Counted from the first letter of the stretch, positions 51,287 to 60,605 are shown. The stretch is 64,000 nt of DNA from Clostridia bacterium (GCA_016287245.1 JAEEWG010000007.1:1-64000); one strand, 5' to 3'. Numbers and translations are program-made. Notes: generated by a model not told the origin, from the sequence alone.

Positions 51287-52198
51287 TTACTCGTTATAGT
51301 CGTCCGGCAGAAGCTGGGGTTTTCCGTAGTATTCCTCCAGCGTCATGATGTTGTTATCGTACATTTCAGTGGCGACTTCGACGCCGACATAGCGGAAGTG
51401 CCAGCCCTCGACACCGTATCCGGTGATGTGGCCGTAATCGGCCGGGTAGCGCCAGATGAAACCGTATTCATGACCATGTTCGAGGACCCATTTTCCCGCT
51501 TTCGTATAGACGAAATTATCACGGATCTCCGGGTCGCTCTTGATATTGATGTCCAGCGCAAGACCCAGCGGATGCTCGGAGCGTCCGGGGTAGGCGTTTT
51601 TACAGACGGCCTTATCGAGGCCTCTTCTGGGGATCGCGTTATTGAAACTGTAGGTCTGTGTAGCCCAGTCTCTGTAGCCGGAGATGAGATACAGATCTTC
51701 GCCGATCTCGGAAAGGCAGGCATCGTGCATCTTCTCCCAGGCTTCGGCCGCTTCCGGACGGAGCTTCTGACCTGCGGAGTATTTCGCTAAGGTGAGTTCC
51801 GGTACGTATTCGGCGGTGGTGGTGTAATACTTATTGACGAGAACGGCGATGTCTTCCGGATTCGAAACGACTTCGGCGCGGACACTTCTGGGGTCAACAT
51901 AACCGTTATACCAGACAGGTCCGCCGGTGATGATCGGCTCTACGTATTCCGGTACCGGTGTCGGCGACGGGGAAGGTGTCGGTGTGGATGTAGGAGTAGG
52001 CGTTTCCGTAGGCGTCGGCGTTTCTGTCGGTGTCGGTGTCTCGGTGCTTACTGAAGATTCCAGATAGGACGAGATCGCGGCGCTTTCAGACGTGTCGGTC
52101 AAACGAGTCAGATTTTTCTTGTCCTGACAGGATGTGCCGAAACAGGATGTGGCCACGATGGCGGTTACTAAAATGACGGGCATGAAATTGCGCTTCAT
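51287..52198 (-). CDS. VanY-type D-Ala-D-Ala carboxypeptidase, surface-anchored
   Basis: This 303-residue protein starts with a signal-like segment (MKRNFMPVILVTAIVATSCFGTSC; C19 or C24 might be lipidated, though neither lipobox is ideal). A Thr/Pro-rich linker of repeated TETPTP units follows (about 50-85). The peptidase M15B domain begins near 135: SGYRDWATQTYSFN, SEHPLGLALDI (zinc His and Asp) and EGWHFRYVG (catalytic Glu and zinc His). It trims D-Ala from muropeptides outside the membrane. Confidence 0.93.
   Translation of the reverse strand: MKRNFMPVILVTAIVATSCFGTSCQDKKNLTRLTDTSESAAISSYLESSVSTETPTPTETPTPTETPTPTSTPTPSPSPTPVPEYVEPIITGGPVWYNGYVDPRSVRAEVVSNPEDIAVLVNKYYTTTAEYVPELTLAKYSAGQKLRPEAAEAWEKMHDACLSEIGEDLYLISGYRDWATQTYSFNNAIPRRGLDKAVCKNAYPGRSEHPLGLALDINIKSDPEIRDNFVYTKAGKWVLEHGHEYGFIWRYPADYGHITGYGVEGWHFRYVGVEVATEMYDNNIMTLEEYYGKPQLLPDDYNE
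51955..52045 (-). repeat. Thr/Pro codon repeat in the VanY-type gene
   Basis: This coding minisatellite reads as repeated GTCGGTGT/GTAGGCGT-type units on the plus strand and encodes repeated (T/S)P(T/S) and TETPTP units. It forms the wall-spanning linker. Such tracts change length readily by slippage. Confidence 0.7.
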
Positions 52199-52321
52199 CT
52201 TCTAAAATGCCCCTCCTTACATATTTTCACATCGTCTAGTATACCCCAGCAAAAGCAACGGGAGTGTTTCACTTTCGTTAATTTGTGCTTTCGGTGCGCC
52301 CCTGCTTATGGATGAAAAGAA

Positions 52322-52353
52322 TTGACAGACTATTGAGTTCTATTTACACTCAA
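52322..52353 (+). promoter_or_regulatory. promoter with inverted repeat before the orphan lipoprotein
   Basis: TTGACA (52322-52327) and TACACT (52345-52350) are spaced by 17 bases. TTGAGT (52333-52338) and ACTCAA (52348-52353) form an inverted repeat over the spacer and -10, the place for a repressor. The rest of the 52199-52397 gap is AT-rich without other clear signals. Confidence 0.6.
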
Positions 52354-52397
52354 AACATAGATGGCAAATAGTATGAATAGTGTGATCGGAGGTTTCT

Positions 52398-53174
52398 ATG
52401 CGTCGAGGTCGATGGCAAAGGGGTATCTGTACCCTGTTATCGTCAGCGGTTCTTTTATCATGTGTGATGCTGAGTTCTTGTTGGAGATCCGAGCATCCGA
52501 AAGAAAAAGCAGAAACTAAAAGAATTCTGTCGTATCTTCAGGAAACGGATTGCCTTGGAGATCTGTCTTTATGGAATACTCGTGTTTTTGAGGAAGAGAT
52601 AGAAATAAACTTTTGGGGTGATTGTGATCTGCAGAAGGTGTTCTCCACAGCAGAGCGGGCAAACCAATATCTGGAAACACATCCGGAATCAATTCTCCTC
52701 GAGAATGACATAGATTTTCGAATCGCGTTTTTCCCCAAGGGTTCGGTTAAACGAACTCGGGAGATGATGAGCTATTTCGCATGTGTGCAAAAGAAACCAA
52801 GAGAAGATCAACTGGAACACTTGTATATTAATACTGAGGAATGCATAAAGACATCTGACTTTCGGGACTGTGATGTATCCTTCAAATCTGTTAATTGTAC
52901 GTATAACGTTGTCTTTGATGACCCGGAGGCACTTTTACACATGAATGGACTCCAAATCTTTTCGTTTGACAACTCGTTCGTTCCAACAGACAAAGAAACT
53001 TTGGCAAGAGTCCTTCAGTCTGTTTGCTATTACGAAGATAATGGGAGTCTACCAGATTTTGAGTTTGAGTTCTGTTTCAGTATTAATGCCAGTATGAATG
53101 AAGAGTTGCGAAGTCAGTATGATGACTTTGTCGAATCGCATTCGGAATACACGGTTTTCCACCCGTTGACCTGA
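52398..53174 (+). CDS. orphan lipoprotein of unknown function
   Basis: This 258-residue protein has a signal peptide ending in the lipobox VMLSSC (Cys28). The mature part is acidic, with several Cys residues and no recognised domain; a repeated theme of short beta-strand segments (FDDPEALLHMNGLQIFSFD, YEDNGSLPDFEFEF) suggests an alpha/beta fold. The gene is visibly richer in A and T than its neighbours (many AAA, GAA, TTT and ATA codons) and stands alone between a VanY-type gene on the other strand and the ribU unit. It may be acquired DNA. GGAGG precedes the ATG. Confidence 0.75.
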   Translation: MRRGRWQRGICTLLSSAVLLSCVMLSSCWRSEHPKEKAETKRILSYLQETDCLGDLSLWNTRVFEEEIEINFWGDCDLQKVFSTAERANQYLETHPESILLENDIDFRIAFFPKGSVKRTREMMSYFACVQKKPREDQLEHLYINTEECIKTSDFRDCDVSFKSVNCTYNVVFDDPEALLHMNGLQIFSFDNSFVPTDKETLARVLQSVCYYEDNGSLPDFEFEFCFSINASMNEELRSQYDDFVESHSEYTVFHPLT

Positions 53175-53190
53175 AATCTAAAATTCTCCA

Positions 53191-53219
53191 TTGACACAGG
53201 CAGGGCAGAGCCTTATAAT
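53191..53219 (+). promoter_or_regulatory. consensus promoter of the riboswitch-ribU unit
   Basis: TTGACA (53191-53196) and TATAAT (53214-53219) are both perfect and spaced by exactly 17 bases, directly before the FMN riboswitch. A promoter this strong suits control by premature termination or translation block rather than by a repressor. Confidence 0.95.
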
Positions 53220-53228
53220 CCTGTCGTA

Positions 53229-53348
53229 ACTTCAGGGCGGGGTGGAATTCCCCACCGGCGGTGATGTATCAAGAGAAGATACGAGCCCGCGAGCGAAGAG
53301 CTGAACCGGTGTGAATCCGGTGCCGACGGTAGAGTCCGGATGGAAGGA
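53229..53348 (+). promoter_or_regulatory. FMN riboswitch (RFN element)
   Basis: The RFN consensus is clear: ACTTCAGGGCGGGGTGGAAT, TCCCCACCGGCGGTGAT, GAGCCCGCGAGCG, CCGGTGTGAATCCGGTGCCGACGGT, AGAGTCCGGATGGAAGGAG. The aptamer ends in the ribosome-binding GGAAGGAG of ribU, with only 17 bases between this and the ATG, and no separate terminator hairpin follows. Control is therefore probably translational: FMN binding hides the ribosome site. Confidence 0.97.
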
Positions 53349-53357
53349 GTGATATAA

Positions 53358-54011
53358 ATGTCAGAAGTAACAACTAATCTCAAAGAACAAAACCAGGCCA
53401 GAAAGAAAATGATCTATCGGATCGCGCTTATGGGCGTAATGACAGCCCTTGCGGAAGTTCTCATGATGCTTGAGATCCCGCTTCCGCTGATGCCGACGTT
53501 CCTTAAGTACGACTTTTCCGATATTCCGGCGCTTTTTGCAGGATTTGCCTGCGGACCGATCGCCGGTGTGGTCGTGGAATTTCTTAAGAACCTGATCCAC
53601 ATGCCGTTGACCAACACACAGAACATCGGTGAAGTCGCCAACTTCATTTCCGGTTCTTTTTTCGTAGTCGCAGGAACACTGGTATACCGCCGCATCCGTG
53701 GCAAGAAGGGCGTAGCTCTTTCACTGGCTGCAGGTACCGTCGCGCTGACGATCGCCACCTCTTTCGTCAACTACTTCTTCTGCCTGCCTCTCTATGAAAA
53801 GGTGATGGGTTTTCCGCTTCCGGCGATCATTGACATGTGCAACAAGGCAAACACGCTCGTATCGATCAATTCCAAACTGGAAGTGATCCTCATGACATTC
53901 GTGCCTTTCAACATCTTCAAGGGAGTGACGATCTCCATCGTCGCATTCCTCGCCTACCTGCCTCTGCGCCGCTTCTTCGAAGACGAGAAGACCGCTGAGA
54001 CAGAGGCCTGA
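53358..54011 (+). CDS. ribU: riboflavin ECF transporter S component
   Basis: This 217-residue membrane protein is the riboflavin-binding S component of an energy-coupling factor importer. RibU features are IALMGVMTALAEVLMMLEIPLPLMPTFLKYDFSDIPALFAGFACGPIAGVVVEFLKNLIH, the fingerprint containing KYDFSD. About six membrane segments are visible. It needs the shared EcfA/EcfA'/EcfT module, not in this window. The upstream FMN riboswitch confirms the ligand. Confidence 0.96.
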   Translation: MSEVTTNLKEQNQARKKMIYRIALMGVMTALAEVLMMLEIPLPLMPTFLKYDFSDIPALFAGFACGPIAGVVVEFLKNLIHMPLTNTQNIGEVANFISGSFFVVAGTLVYRRIRGKKGVALSLAAGTVALTIATSFVNYFFCLPLYEKVMGFPLPAIIDMCNKANTLVSINSKLEVILMTFVPFNIFKGVTISIVAFLAYLPLRRFFEDEKTAETEA

Positions 54012-54782
54012 TCAAAGCCCTAAGATCTGCTGGTAGTTGTCACAGACATCTTTATAGTTCTCGGGCGTGCCGATATCGATGCACGTGCCGGGAGCTCTAA
54101 AGGCGTAAACATCTTTCCGCTGATAAAGCCAGGACGGGAAGTTGCCCGGAGCATCCGGAGTATTCCCTTCGTCGAGATACTGGCGGAACATCGGGATCGT
54201 CTCCCTAAGATAGAAATACGTGGCGTAGATGGCTACGTTCGAAGTCGGATTTGCAGGTTTTTCTGCAAGTTTAAGGACCTTATCGTCCTCGTCGAGCGTG
54301 GCCACTGCCAGTTTACGGAGCTGTTCGATCTCATCGACACGGATCGCCACGAGCGTATCTTTCTGCTTCTCCATAAAGAAGTCATACATGTCGGAAAGCT
54401 TGTAGGTGAACAGGTTATCGCCTGCGATGATCATCATGTCATCGTCGATCCGGAGCTTGTCGATGACATACTGGATGTCGCCGATGGCGCCGAGTTTATT
54501 GGTATCGTCAGTGGTGCCGTCATCGATGACTTCGATGGACGGATGAGTGCCTTCAGAAACGGCATCTGCCGCTGAACGCTCCTGCGCCCACTTATCGAAA
54601 TGGTCGGCGAAACGGTGGTTCGTGACTACGACGATCTTTGACACATCAGAGATGGTCTCGATCTGATCGACGATATAGTCGATCATGGCCTTCGGACCAA
54701 CGGGCAGAAGCGGCTTCGGTGTATTTATCGTCAGCGGATAAAGGCGTGTCGCATATCCGGCTGCAAGGATCAGTGCAATCAT
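54012..54782 (-). CDS. sugar-phosphate nucleotidyltransferase
   Basis: This 256-residue protein starts with the nucleotidyltransferase signature MIALILAAGYATRLYPLTINTPKPLLPVGPKAMIDYI (nucleotide loop and Lys). IIAGDNLFTY carries the metal Asp, and the C-terminal CIDIGTPENYKDVC is typical of NDP-sugar pyrophosphorylases (RmlA/GlmU N-terminal type). The activated compound could be glucose-1-phosphate, mannose-1-phosphate or a choline-like phosphate. ATG 54782 has AAAGGA upstream, better than an in-frame ATG 24 bases earlier. Confidence 0.9.
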   Translation of the reverse strand: MIALILAAGYATRLYPLTINTPKPLLPVGPKAMIDYIVDQIETISDVSKIVVVTNHRFADHFDKWAQERSAADAVSEGTHPSIEVIDDGTTDDTNKLGAIGDIQYVIDKLRIDDDMMIIAGDNLFTYKLSDMYDFFMEKQKDTLVAIRVDEIEQLRKLAVATLDEDDKVLKLAEKPANPTSNVAIYATYFYLRETIPMFRQYLDEGNTPDAPGNFPSWLYQRKDVYAFRAPGTCIDIGTPENYKDVCDNYQQILGL

Positions 54783-54934
54783 GGCAAATTCCTTTCTATC
54801 AGGCATTTAGAGTCATTTTTAATATATTAACAGAATTTGAGATAAAAATCCATTTTCAAACTGTTTCGATTGCATGACAAAGAAAAGGTGGCAGGATACG
54901 GGAAAAGCGGATATAATGAATATTAGTGAGAAGA

Positions 54935-54996
54935 AGCCGGATAAACCAATGATCATCTATCACGATCATTGGGGCTTTTGTGCGCGGAAGAGCGCA
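54935..54996 (+). promoter_or_regulatory. double-hairpin leader of glmU
   Basis: After a TATAAT at 54912-54917, CCAATGATC (54946-54954) pairs with GATCATTGG (54964-54972), extended by AGCC/GGCT, and is followed by TTTTG; this looks like a terminator in the leader. A second hairpin TGCGC (54981-54985)/GCGCA (54992-54996) follows. The ATG is at 55026. The arrangement suggests attenuation of glmU, by an unknown signal. Confidence 0.5.
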
Positions 54997-55025
54997 TCAG
55001 AACTACCTAAAGGAGATACATAAAT

Positions 55026-56438
55026 ATGGAGCTTTGTGCAGTTGTTATGGCAGCAGGTGAAGGTAAGAGAATGATGTCCAATCATTCCAAAGTCGTCCAG
55101 CTGGCTGCCGGAAAACCGCTGATCCGCTGGGTGGCGGAAGCACTCTCCGGAGTGGGCGCCACTGAGCAGGTATATATTGTCGGACACAGACAGGAAGAAG
55201 TCAGAGAAGTACTCGGCGAGGATGTTGCCTTTGTATTCCAGGAGCAGCAGCTCGGTACCGGACATGCCGTTATGCAGGCCGCACCTTTCCTCGAGGGAAG
55301 AAACGGATGCACTATCGTTCTTCCGGGCGATGCCCCGCTCATCACATCGGAGACGATCTCCCAGGCCCTGACCATGTTTGAACAGGGCGATTACGGCGCG
55401 GTCATCATCACAGGTCTGGCACCGGATCCGAAGGGATACGGACGTGTCGTACGTAATGCCGAGGGCAATGTCGTAAAGATCGTAGAGCACAGAGACTGCA
55501 CAGAAGAGGAGCTGAAGATCAACGAGATCAATTCTTCGATCTACTGCTTTAAGACGCCGCTCCTTCTGTCTGCATTAGGCCGCATCGACGCCAAGAATGC
55601 CCAGAAGGAATACTATCTCACGGATACTATCGAGATCCTCATCAAGGACGGTCATAAGGTCGGTGCGTATGTGGCGGATTTCAACGAGACCCGCGGCGTA
55701 AATGACCGTGTCGAGCTTCAGGCTGTCGGCAAGATGCTCAACAGAAGGGTCTGCGAGAAGTTCATGCGCGAGGGTGTGCAGATCGTCGATTCCGAGACGA
55801 CATGGATCGCGGATACGGTCAAGATCGGAAGAGACACCCTGATCCTTCCGGGAAGCATCATCCTCGGAAACAGCGTGATCGGCGATGAGTGCGTTATCGG
55901 TGAGAATGCCCGTCTGGAAAACGTCATCCTGGGCGACGGTTCCACGATCGACAACTCTATCGCTTCCGATTGCGAAGTCGGTAAGAACTGCCGTATCGGA
56001 CCTTACTCTCACCTGCGTCCGGATACGATCCTTAAGGATAATGTCACCATCGGTGCATACGTAGAAGTCAAAAATGCCACCATCGGGGATTATTCCCGTG
56101 CCCGTCACCTCACTTATGTCGGTGATGCGAAGGTCGGTAAGAACGTTAACTTCGGCTGCGGTACCGTCACCTGTAACTATGATGGTATGGATAAGACCTG
56201 GTGCGTCATCGGCGATAACGTATTTATCGGCGGTAACAGCAACCTTATCTCTCCGGTGACTCTGAAGGAGAACTCCTACATCGCCGCCGGTTCCACGATC
56301 ACGGAAGACGTGCCGGAACTCGGTCTTGCGATCGCCAGATCCCAGCAGGTCGTCAAGGAGAACTGGGTCGCCAAGAAGAACCGTTCCCGTGCTTCTACGG
56401 TCATCCAGCCGGATAAGAAACGTACAAGCGGAATGTGA
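55026..56438 (+). CDS. glmU: bifunctional GlcNAc-1-P uridyltransferase/GlcN-1-P acetyltransferase
   Basis: This 470-residue enzyme makes UDP-GlcNAc for peptidoglycan. The N-terminal pyrophosphorylase domain (about 1-230) has VVMAAGEGKRMMSNHSKVVQLAAGKPL, LGTGHAVMQA and LPGDAPLI. The C-terminal left-handed beta helix (from about 250) has hexapeptide repeats and the acetyltransferase site YSRARHLTYVGDAKVGKNVNFGCGTVTCNYDG. The usual SxLPK of the first motif is changed to SNHSKV, a variant seen in Firmicutes. It starts a run glmU-pth-mfd-lipase on one strand. Confidence 0.96.
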   Translation: MELCAVVMAAGEGKRMMSNHSKVVQLAAGKPLIRWVAEALSGVGATEQVYIVGHRQEEVREVLGEDVAFVFQEQQLGTGHAVMQAAPFLEGRNGCTIVLPGDAPLITSETISQALTMFEQGDYGAVIITGLAPDPKGYGRVVRNAEGNVVKIVEHRDCTEEELKINEINSSIYCFKTPLLLSALGRIDAKNAQKEYYLTDTIEILIKDGHKVGAYVADFNETRGVNDRVELQAVGKMLNRRVCEKFMREGVQIVDSETTWIADTVKIGRDTLILPGSIILGNSVIGDECVIGENARLENVILGDGSTIDNSIASDCEVGKNCRIGPYSHLRPDTILKDNVTIGAYVEVKNATIGDYSRARHLTYVGDAKVGKNVNFGCGTVTCNYDGMDKTWCVIGDNVFIGGNSNLISPVTLKENSYIAAGSTITEDVPELGLAIARSQQVVKENWVAKKNRSRASTVIQPDKKRTSGM

Positions 56439-56499
56439 TCCGATGTGGTTCAAAAAGAAATCGAAAAAAGAAGACGACTGGACGGCAAAAGGTGAAAAC

Positions 56500-57069
56500 A
56501 TGTGGCTGATCGTTGGCCTGGGAAATCCGGGAAAAGAATATACTTCCACATTCCATAACTGCGGCTTCATGACCCTTGAGGTCCTGGCCCAAAAGAACAA
56601 TATACGTGTAGATAAACTCAAGTGGAAAGGTGAGTACGGAAGAGGAACGATCCAGGGTGAGGATTGTATCCTTCTGCGTCCGCATACCTTCATGAACCTG
56701 TCGGGACAGAGCGTGATCGAAGTCATGCGCTTCTTCAAGATCCCTCTCGACCACCTGATCGTGATCTACGACGATATCGATATTCCGCGCGGGAAGATCC
56801 GTGTCAGATCCAGCGGTTCCGCCGGGACTCATAACGGCATGAAGTCCGTGATCTACTGTGTGGAGTCACAGGACTTTGCCCGTGTGCGCATCGGCTGCGG
56901 TCCGGTCCCCGAGCACTGGGATCTTGCGGATTTCGTGCTTTCCACGATCCCGAAGGATGAACAGGAAACGATGTATAAGTCATTTGAAGAAGGCGCAAAA
57001 GCCGTAGAGGATATCCTCCAGGGCAAGCCGATCCCGGGCGGCAGAAACCGCGGCGGAGGCCGTTCATGA
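56500..57069 (+). CDS. pth: peptidyl-tRNA hydrolase
   Basis: This 189-residue enzyme releases peptides from dropped-off peptidyl-tRNA. Pth signatures are present: MWLIVGLGNPGKEYTSTFHN (N9, H19 catalytic), LLRPHTFMNLSGQSV, IVIYDDIDIPRGKIRVRSSGSAGTHNGMKS. I choose ATG 56500, with AAAGGTG upstream, because it gives the family's usual N-terminus; an ATG at 56443 would add 19 basic residues, and a start further upstream is implausible. It overlaps mfd by four bases. Confidence 0.95.
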   Translation: MWLIVGLGNPGKEYTSTFHNCGFMTLEVLAQKNNIRVDKLKWKGEYGRGTIQGEDCILLRPHTFMNLSGQSVIEVMRFFKIPLDHLIVIYDDIDIPRGKIRVRSSGSAGTHNGMKSVIYCVESQDFARVRIGCGPVPEHWDLADFVLSTIPKDEQETMYKSFEEGAKAVEDILQGKPIPGGRNRGGGRS

Positions 57070-60000
57070 ATTTCCTTCCCCAGATAAAAAAGATGCTGAA
57101 AGAAGCATATGTCGACCCTGCTTTTCAGGAGCTGGTCGATTCTTTTTCTGCGAAAAAAGGACACATCAATCTGACCGGCATGACCGAGACGCAGAAGGCA
57201 TATCTGATTGCTGCGGCGACACTTTATCAGAGTGAAAACAGTGAAAAAGATACATTCCCGATCCCGGTGATCCTCGTTTCCGACGAGCTTTCCGCCCGCC
57301 AGATGAAATCTTATATGGATGCCTTTTTCGAAAAAGAAAGTGTGGTCCTTCGCGGAAGAGAGACACATATGTCCGCGGTCTCGGCATCGAGCCGTGAGAT
57401 CGAGCAGGGACGTGTCCGCGCCCTGATCAAGTACGGCACCCGCGACTGCGGCTGTCTGATCGTCACCGCCGGCGCACTTCTTACGAAGATGCTGCCGATG
57501 GAAGATTTCATGAAGACGACCATACGGCTCCGCCTCGGAAAAAGGATCGCGCCTGAGGATCTGGCACTGACACTGAGCCTCATGGGATATGTCCGCGTCA
57601 GGGAAGTCGAGGGCGTGGGCGAGTTCTCCCAGAGAGGCGATATCTTTGACTTTTATCCCGCAGGCTCGGACATGGGCGTGCGTGTCTCTTTCTTCGATGA
57701 CGAGATCGACCAGATCAAGCTTTTCAATCTGAAGACACAGCGCTCGGAAGAGCAGCTCAAGGAATATACCGTCTATCCGGCCTCCGAACTGATCCTGCCG
57801 CAGAAAAGATGGGAGAGTCTCGCCGACAGGATGATCGATATCGGTGAGGAAGCCTCTACGAAGGCGGCGGCCATCGGTGCCGAAAGAAACAACATCGACA
57901 CCATGCTCCGCATGATCGGAAAAGAAAGCGAAGCACTAAGGTCCGGCGGATCTTTTTCCGGATGGGAAAAATGGATCTCCGTATTTTCGGAAAATACCGA
58001 GTCGATCCTCTCTTTCGTAAGAAGCAGGGGAGATACGATATACATAAACGAATTCGCACAGGTCCGGTCCCGCATGGACGGCGTGGCAGCGGATTTCGAG
58101 ACGCGTTTCCGCACAGCCTTTGAAAAAGGACTGGTCCCGTCCGCCTGTTCAACGGCCCTCGGCAGCATTCCGGAGACCATGATCGAACTGGATAAAAAAC
58201 AGGTGGTCTCGATGGCCGTTCTGCCGAGCACGAGTAACGGACTTCCCGGAGGCATCCGCATCAGTATTCCGGGTACGGCATGTAACAGCTACCGCGGTCA
58301 CGAAGAATCCCTCGCGGAGATGATCTCCGAGAGAAATAAGAAGGGACAGATCACATACATCATGAGCGGCACGGGAAGCCGCGCCGAAAAACTTAGAACA
58401 TTTCTTTTCGAGCGGAACAGTATGCCGGTCCTTCTGAACCGTCCGCTTCCGAGCGGGTTTGTATATCCTGCGATCTCCATGATCCTCATCGGCACGCAGG
58501 ACATCTTCGGCGTGGACCGCGGCATCAAGAAGAAGAAAAAGGGCGGCATGACCATCGACCTTTTCTCCGACCTCGTGCCGGGCGAACTGGTCGTCGATGA
58601 CGAAAACGGCGTCGGCCGCTACGACGGTCTCGTGAACCTCGAAGTCGAGGGCACCAAGCGCGACTATCTGCAGATCACCTACGCCAACGACGACCATCTT
58701 TATATCCCGATGGACCGCCTCGACCATATCCAGAAATATGTCGCTTCCGACGGCAGGACGCCGAAGCTTGCCCGCCTCGGTTCGCAGGAGTGGAGCAAGT
58801 CCGTCAGCCGTGCGAAGAACTCGATCAAGCAGCTCGCCTTCGACCTTGTCGAACTCTATGCGAAAAGACAGGCCGTGGACGGATATGCGTTTTCTCCGGA
58901 CACCGTCTGGCAGACGCAGTTTGAAGACGATTTCCCGTATCAGGAAACGGAAGACCAGCTCTCGGCGATCGCTGAGATCAAGAAAGATATGGAGTCGAAA
59001 AAATCCATGGACCGCCTGCTTTGCGGAGACGTGGGATTCGGTAAAACAGAGGTCGCTTTCCGTGCGATCTTCAAGTGCGTCATGGACGGAAAACAGGCCA
59101 TCCTTCTGGCGCCGACCACGGTACTTGTGCAGCAGCATTACGATAACCTGAAAGAGCGATTGAGAGGATACCCGATCCGCATCGCCATGCTCAGCCGTTT
59201 TGCGACGCCGAAGGAAGTCAAGCGCGCCGTGACCGGCATCAACGACGGCTCGGTCGATGTCGTCGTCGGGACCCACCGCGTCTTAAGCAAGGACGTCCAG
59301 CCGCGAAACCTCGGACTGATGGTCATTGACGAAGAGCAGCGTTTCGGCGTCAACCATAAAGAGAAGATGAAGACGCTTCGAAATACGGTCGATGTCCTGA
59401 CACTTACCGCGACCCCGATCCCGAGAACGCTTCACATGTCGCTTTCGGGCATCCGCGATATCTCCGTGCTCGAAGAACCGCCGCAGGATCGAAGACCGGT
59501 GCAGACCTATGTTATCGAGTACGATCCGCAGATCGTGGCGGAGGCATGTCTTCGTGAGATCGAGCGGCACGGCCAGGTATTCTATCTTTACAACAACACG
59601 CATCACATCGAGGAAAAAGCACAGGAGCTCTCGGCGATGCTTCCGGGCGCACGCATCGTCTTTGCCCACGGCAAGATGAGCGAAAGAGAACTCGAGAGCA
59701 TCATCGAATCCTTTATCCGGAGAGAAGCGGATATCCTCGTCTGTACGACGATCATCGAGTCGGGCGTGGATATGCCGAACGTCAATACCATCATCGTGGA
59801 AAACAGCGACCGCTTCGGCCTTTCCCAGCTGTATCAGCTGAAAGGACGAGTCGGAAGATCGGACCGTCAGGCCTATGCCTATATCACCTATGAACCGGAA
59901 AAAGTGCTTAATGAAGATGCGGAAAAACGCCTCGCGGCCATCCGCGATTTTACGGAACTCGGTTCCGGTATCAAGATCGCTCTTAAGGACCTGGAGGTCC

Positions 60001-60605
60001 GCGGCGCAGGTAATCTTCTCGGCGCGGAGCAGCACGGACAGATGGATGTGATCGGCTATGAACTTTACTGCCGTATGCTCGACGAAGAGATCAAGAAGCT
60101 CTCCGGAACATGGGTCCCGGAGGTCGAAGATACGGTCATCAAGATGAGCGAAGATGCCTATATCTCGCCGGAATACATCCCGGATGACGGACAGCGCATG
60201 GATGTTTACCGCCATATCCAGAGCATCGCCAGCAGGAAGGAAAGAGAAGATCTCGAAGATGAACTGACCGACCGTTTCGGCGATGTCCCGAAGGAGGTCA
60301 CGATCCTTGCCAATATCGCGATCATCCGGCACCAGGCGGCGACTCTCGGTTTTGAAAAGGTCGAGATCGAAAAAGAAGCGGCGAAGCTCTTTTACCGTCC
60401 GGGTGTCTCCAATGCCGCCGCGGCGATCCTCATGGCCGGCAGTGACAAGCGTTTCGACGGGCGCATCATGGTATATTCCCTGAAGCATCCGTACATGCAG
60501 TATACCCCTTCAAAGAAGGATTGTAGCGAGATCGTCGCCAACGTGGCGGATCTTCTCGACCTGATGAGTGAAGGAGTAAAAGAAGGAGGAAAAGTGAATT
60601 CATGA
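57066..60605 (+). CDS. mfd: transcription-repair coupling factor
   Basis: This 1179-residue motor removes stalled RNA polymerase and recruits UvrA to lesions. Domain order is UvrB-like N-terminal region (about 1-430, LRLGKRIAPEDLALTLSLMGYVRVREVEGVGEFSQRGDIFDFYPAG), the RNA polymerase-interacting domain (about 490-560, LVVDDENGVGRYDGL), the helicase core with GDVGFGKTEVAFRA and DEEQRFGV, a TRG segment, and the C-terminal D7 domain. Length is normal. The pth-mfd order is common in Firmicutes. Confidence 0.97.
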   Translation: MNFLPQIKKMLKEAYVDPAFQELVDSFSAKKGHINLTGMTETQKAYLIAAATLYQSENSEKDTFPIPVILVSDELSARQMKSYMDAFFEKESVVLRGRETHMSAVSASSREIEQGRVRALIKYGTRDCGCLIVTAGALLTKMLPMEDFMKTTIRLRLGKRIAPEDLALTLSLMGYVRVREVEGVGEFSQRGDIFDFYPAGSDMGVRVSFFDDEIDQIKLFNLKTQRSEEQLKEYTVYPASELILPQKRWESLADRMIDIGEEASTKAAAIGAERNNIDTMLRMIGKESEALRSGGSFSGWEKWISVFSENTESILSFVRSRGDTIYINEFAQVRSRMDGVAADFETRFRTAFEKGLVPSACSTALGSIPETMIELDKKQVVSMAVLPSTSNGLPGGIRISIPGTACNSYRGHEESLAEMISERNKKGQITYIMSGTGSRAEKLRTFLFERNSMPVLLNRPLPSGFVYPAISMILIGTQDIFGVDRGIKKKKKGGMTIDLFSDLVPGELVVDDENGVGRYDGLVNLEVEGTKRDYLQITYANDDHLYIPMDRLDHIQKYVASDGRTPKLARLGSQEWSKSVSRAKNSIKQLAFDLVELYAKRQAVDGYAFSPDTVWQTQFEDDFPYQETEDQLSAIAEIKKDMESKKSMDRLLCGDVGFGKTEVAFRAIFKCVMDGKQAILLAPTTVLVQQHYDNLKERLRGYPIRIAMLSRFATPKEVKRAVTGINDGSVDVVVGTHRVLSKDVQPRNLGLMVIDEEQRFGVNHKEKMKTLRNTVDVLTLTATPIPRTLHMSLSGIRDISVLEEPPQDRRPVQTYVIEYDPQIVAEACLREIERHGQVFYLYNNTHHIEEKAQELSAMLPGARIVFAHGKMSERELESIIESFIRREADILVCTTIIESGVDMPNVNTIIVENSDRFGLSQLYQLKGRVGRSDRQAYAYITYEPEKVLNEDAEKRLAAIRDFTELGSGIKIALKDLEVRGAGNLLGAEQHGQMDVIGYELYCRMLDEEIKKLSGTWVPEVEDTVIKMSEDAYISPEYIPDDGQRMDVYRHIQSIASRKEREDLEDELTDRFGDVPKEVTILANIAIIRHQAATLGFEKVEIEKEAAKLFYRPGVSNAAAAILMAGSDKRFDGRIMVYSLKHPYMQYTPSKKDCSEIVANVADLLDLMSEGVKEGGKVNS

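Noticed and set aside
51955-52045. Non-coding tandem repeat
   Set aside because: It lies in frame inside the VanY-type gene and encodes the Thr/Pro linker.
55575-56738. 387-codon frame on the minus strand opposite glmU
   Set aside because: It mirrors the regular hexapeptide-repeat codons of GlmU and runs into pth; no recognisable domain.
58149-60488. Two long minus-strand frames opposite mfd
   Set aside because: They are antisense to conserved Mfd helicase motifs and have Arg/Asp/His-rich shadow composition.
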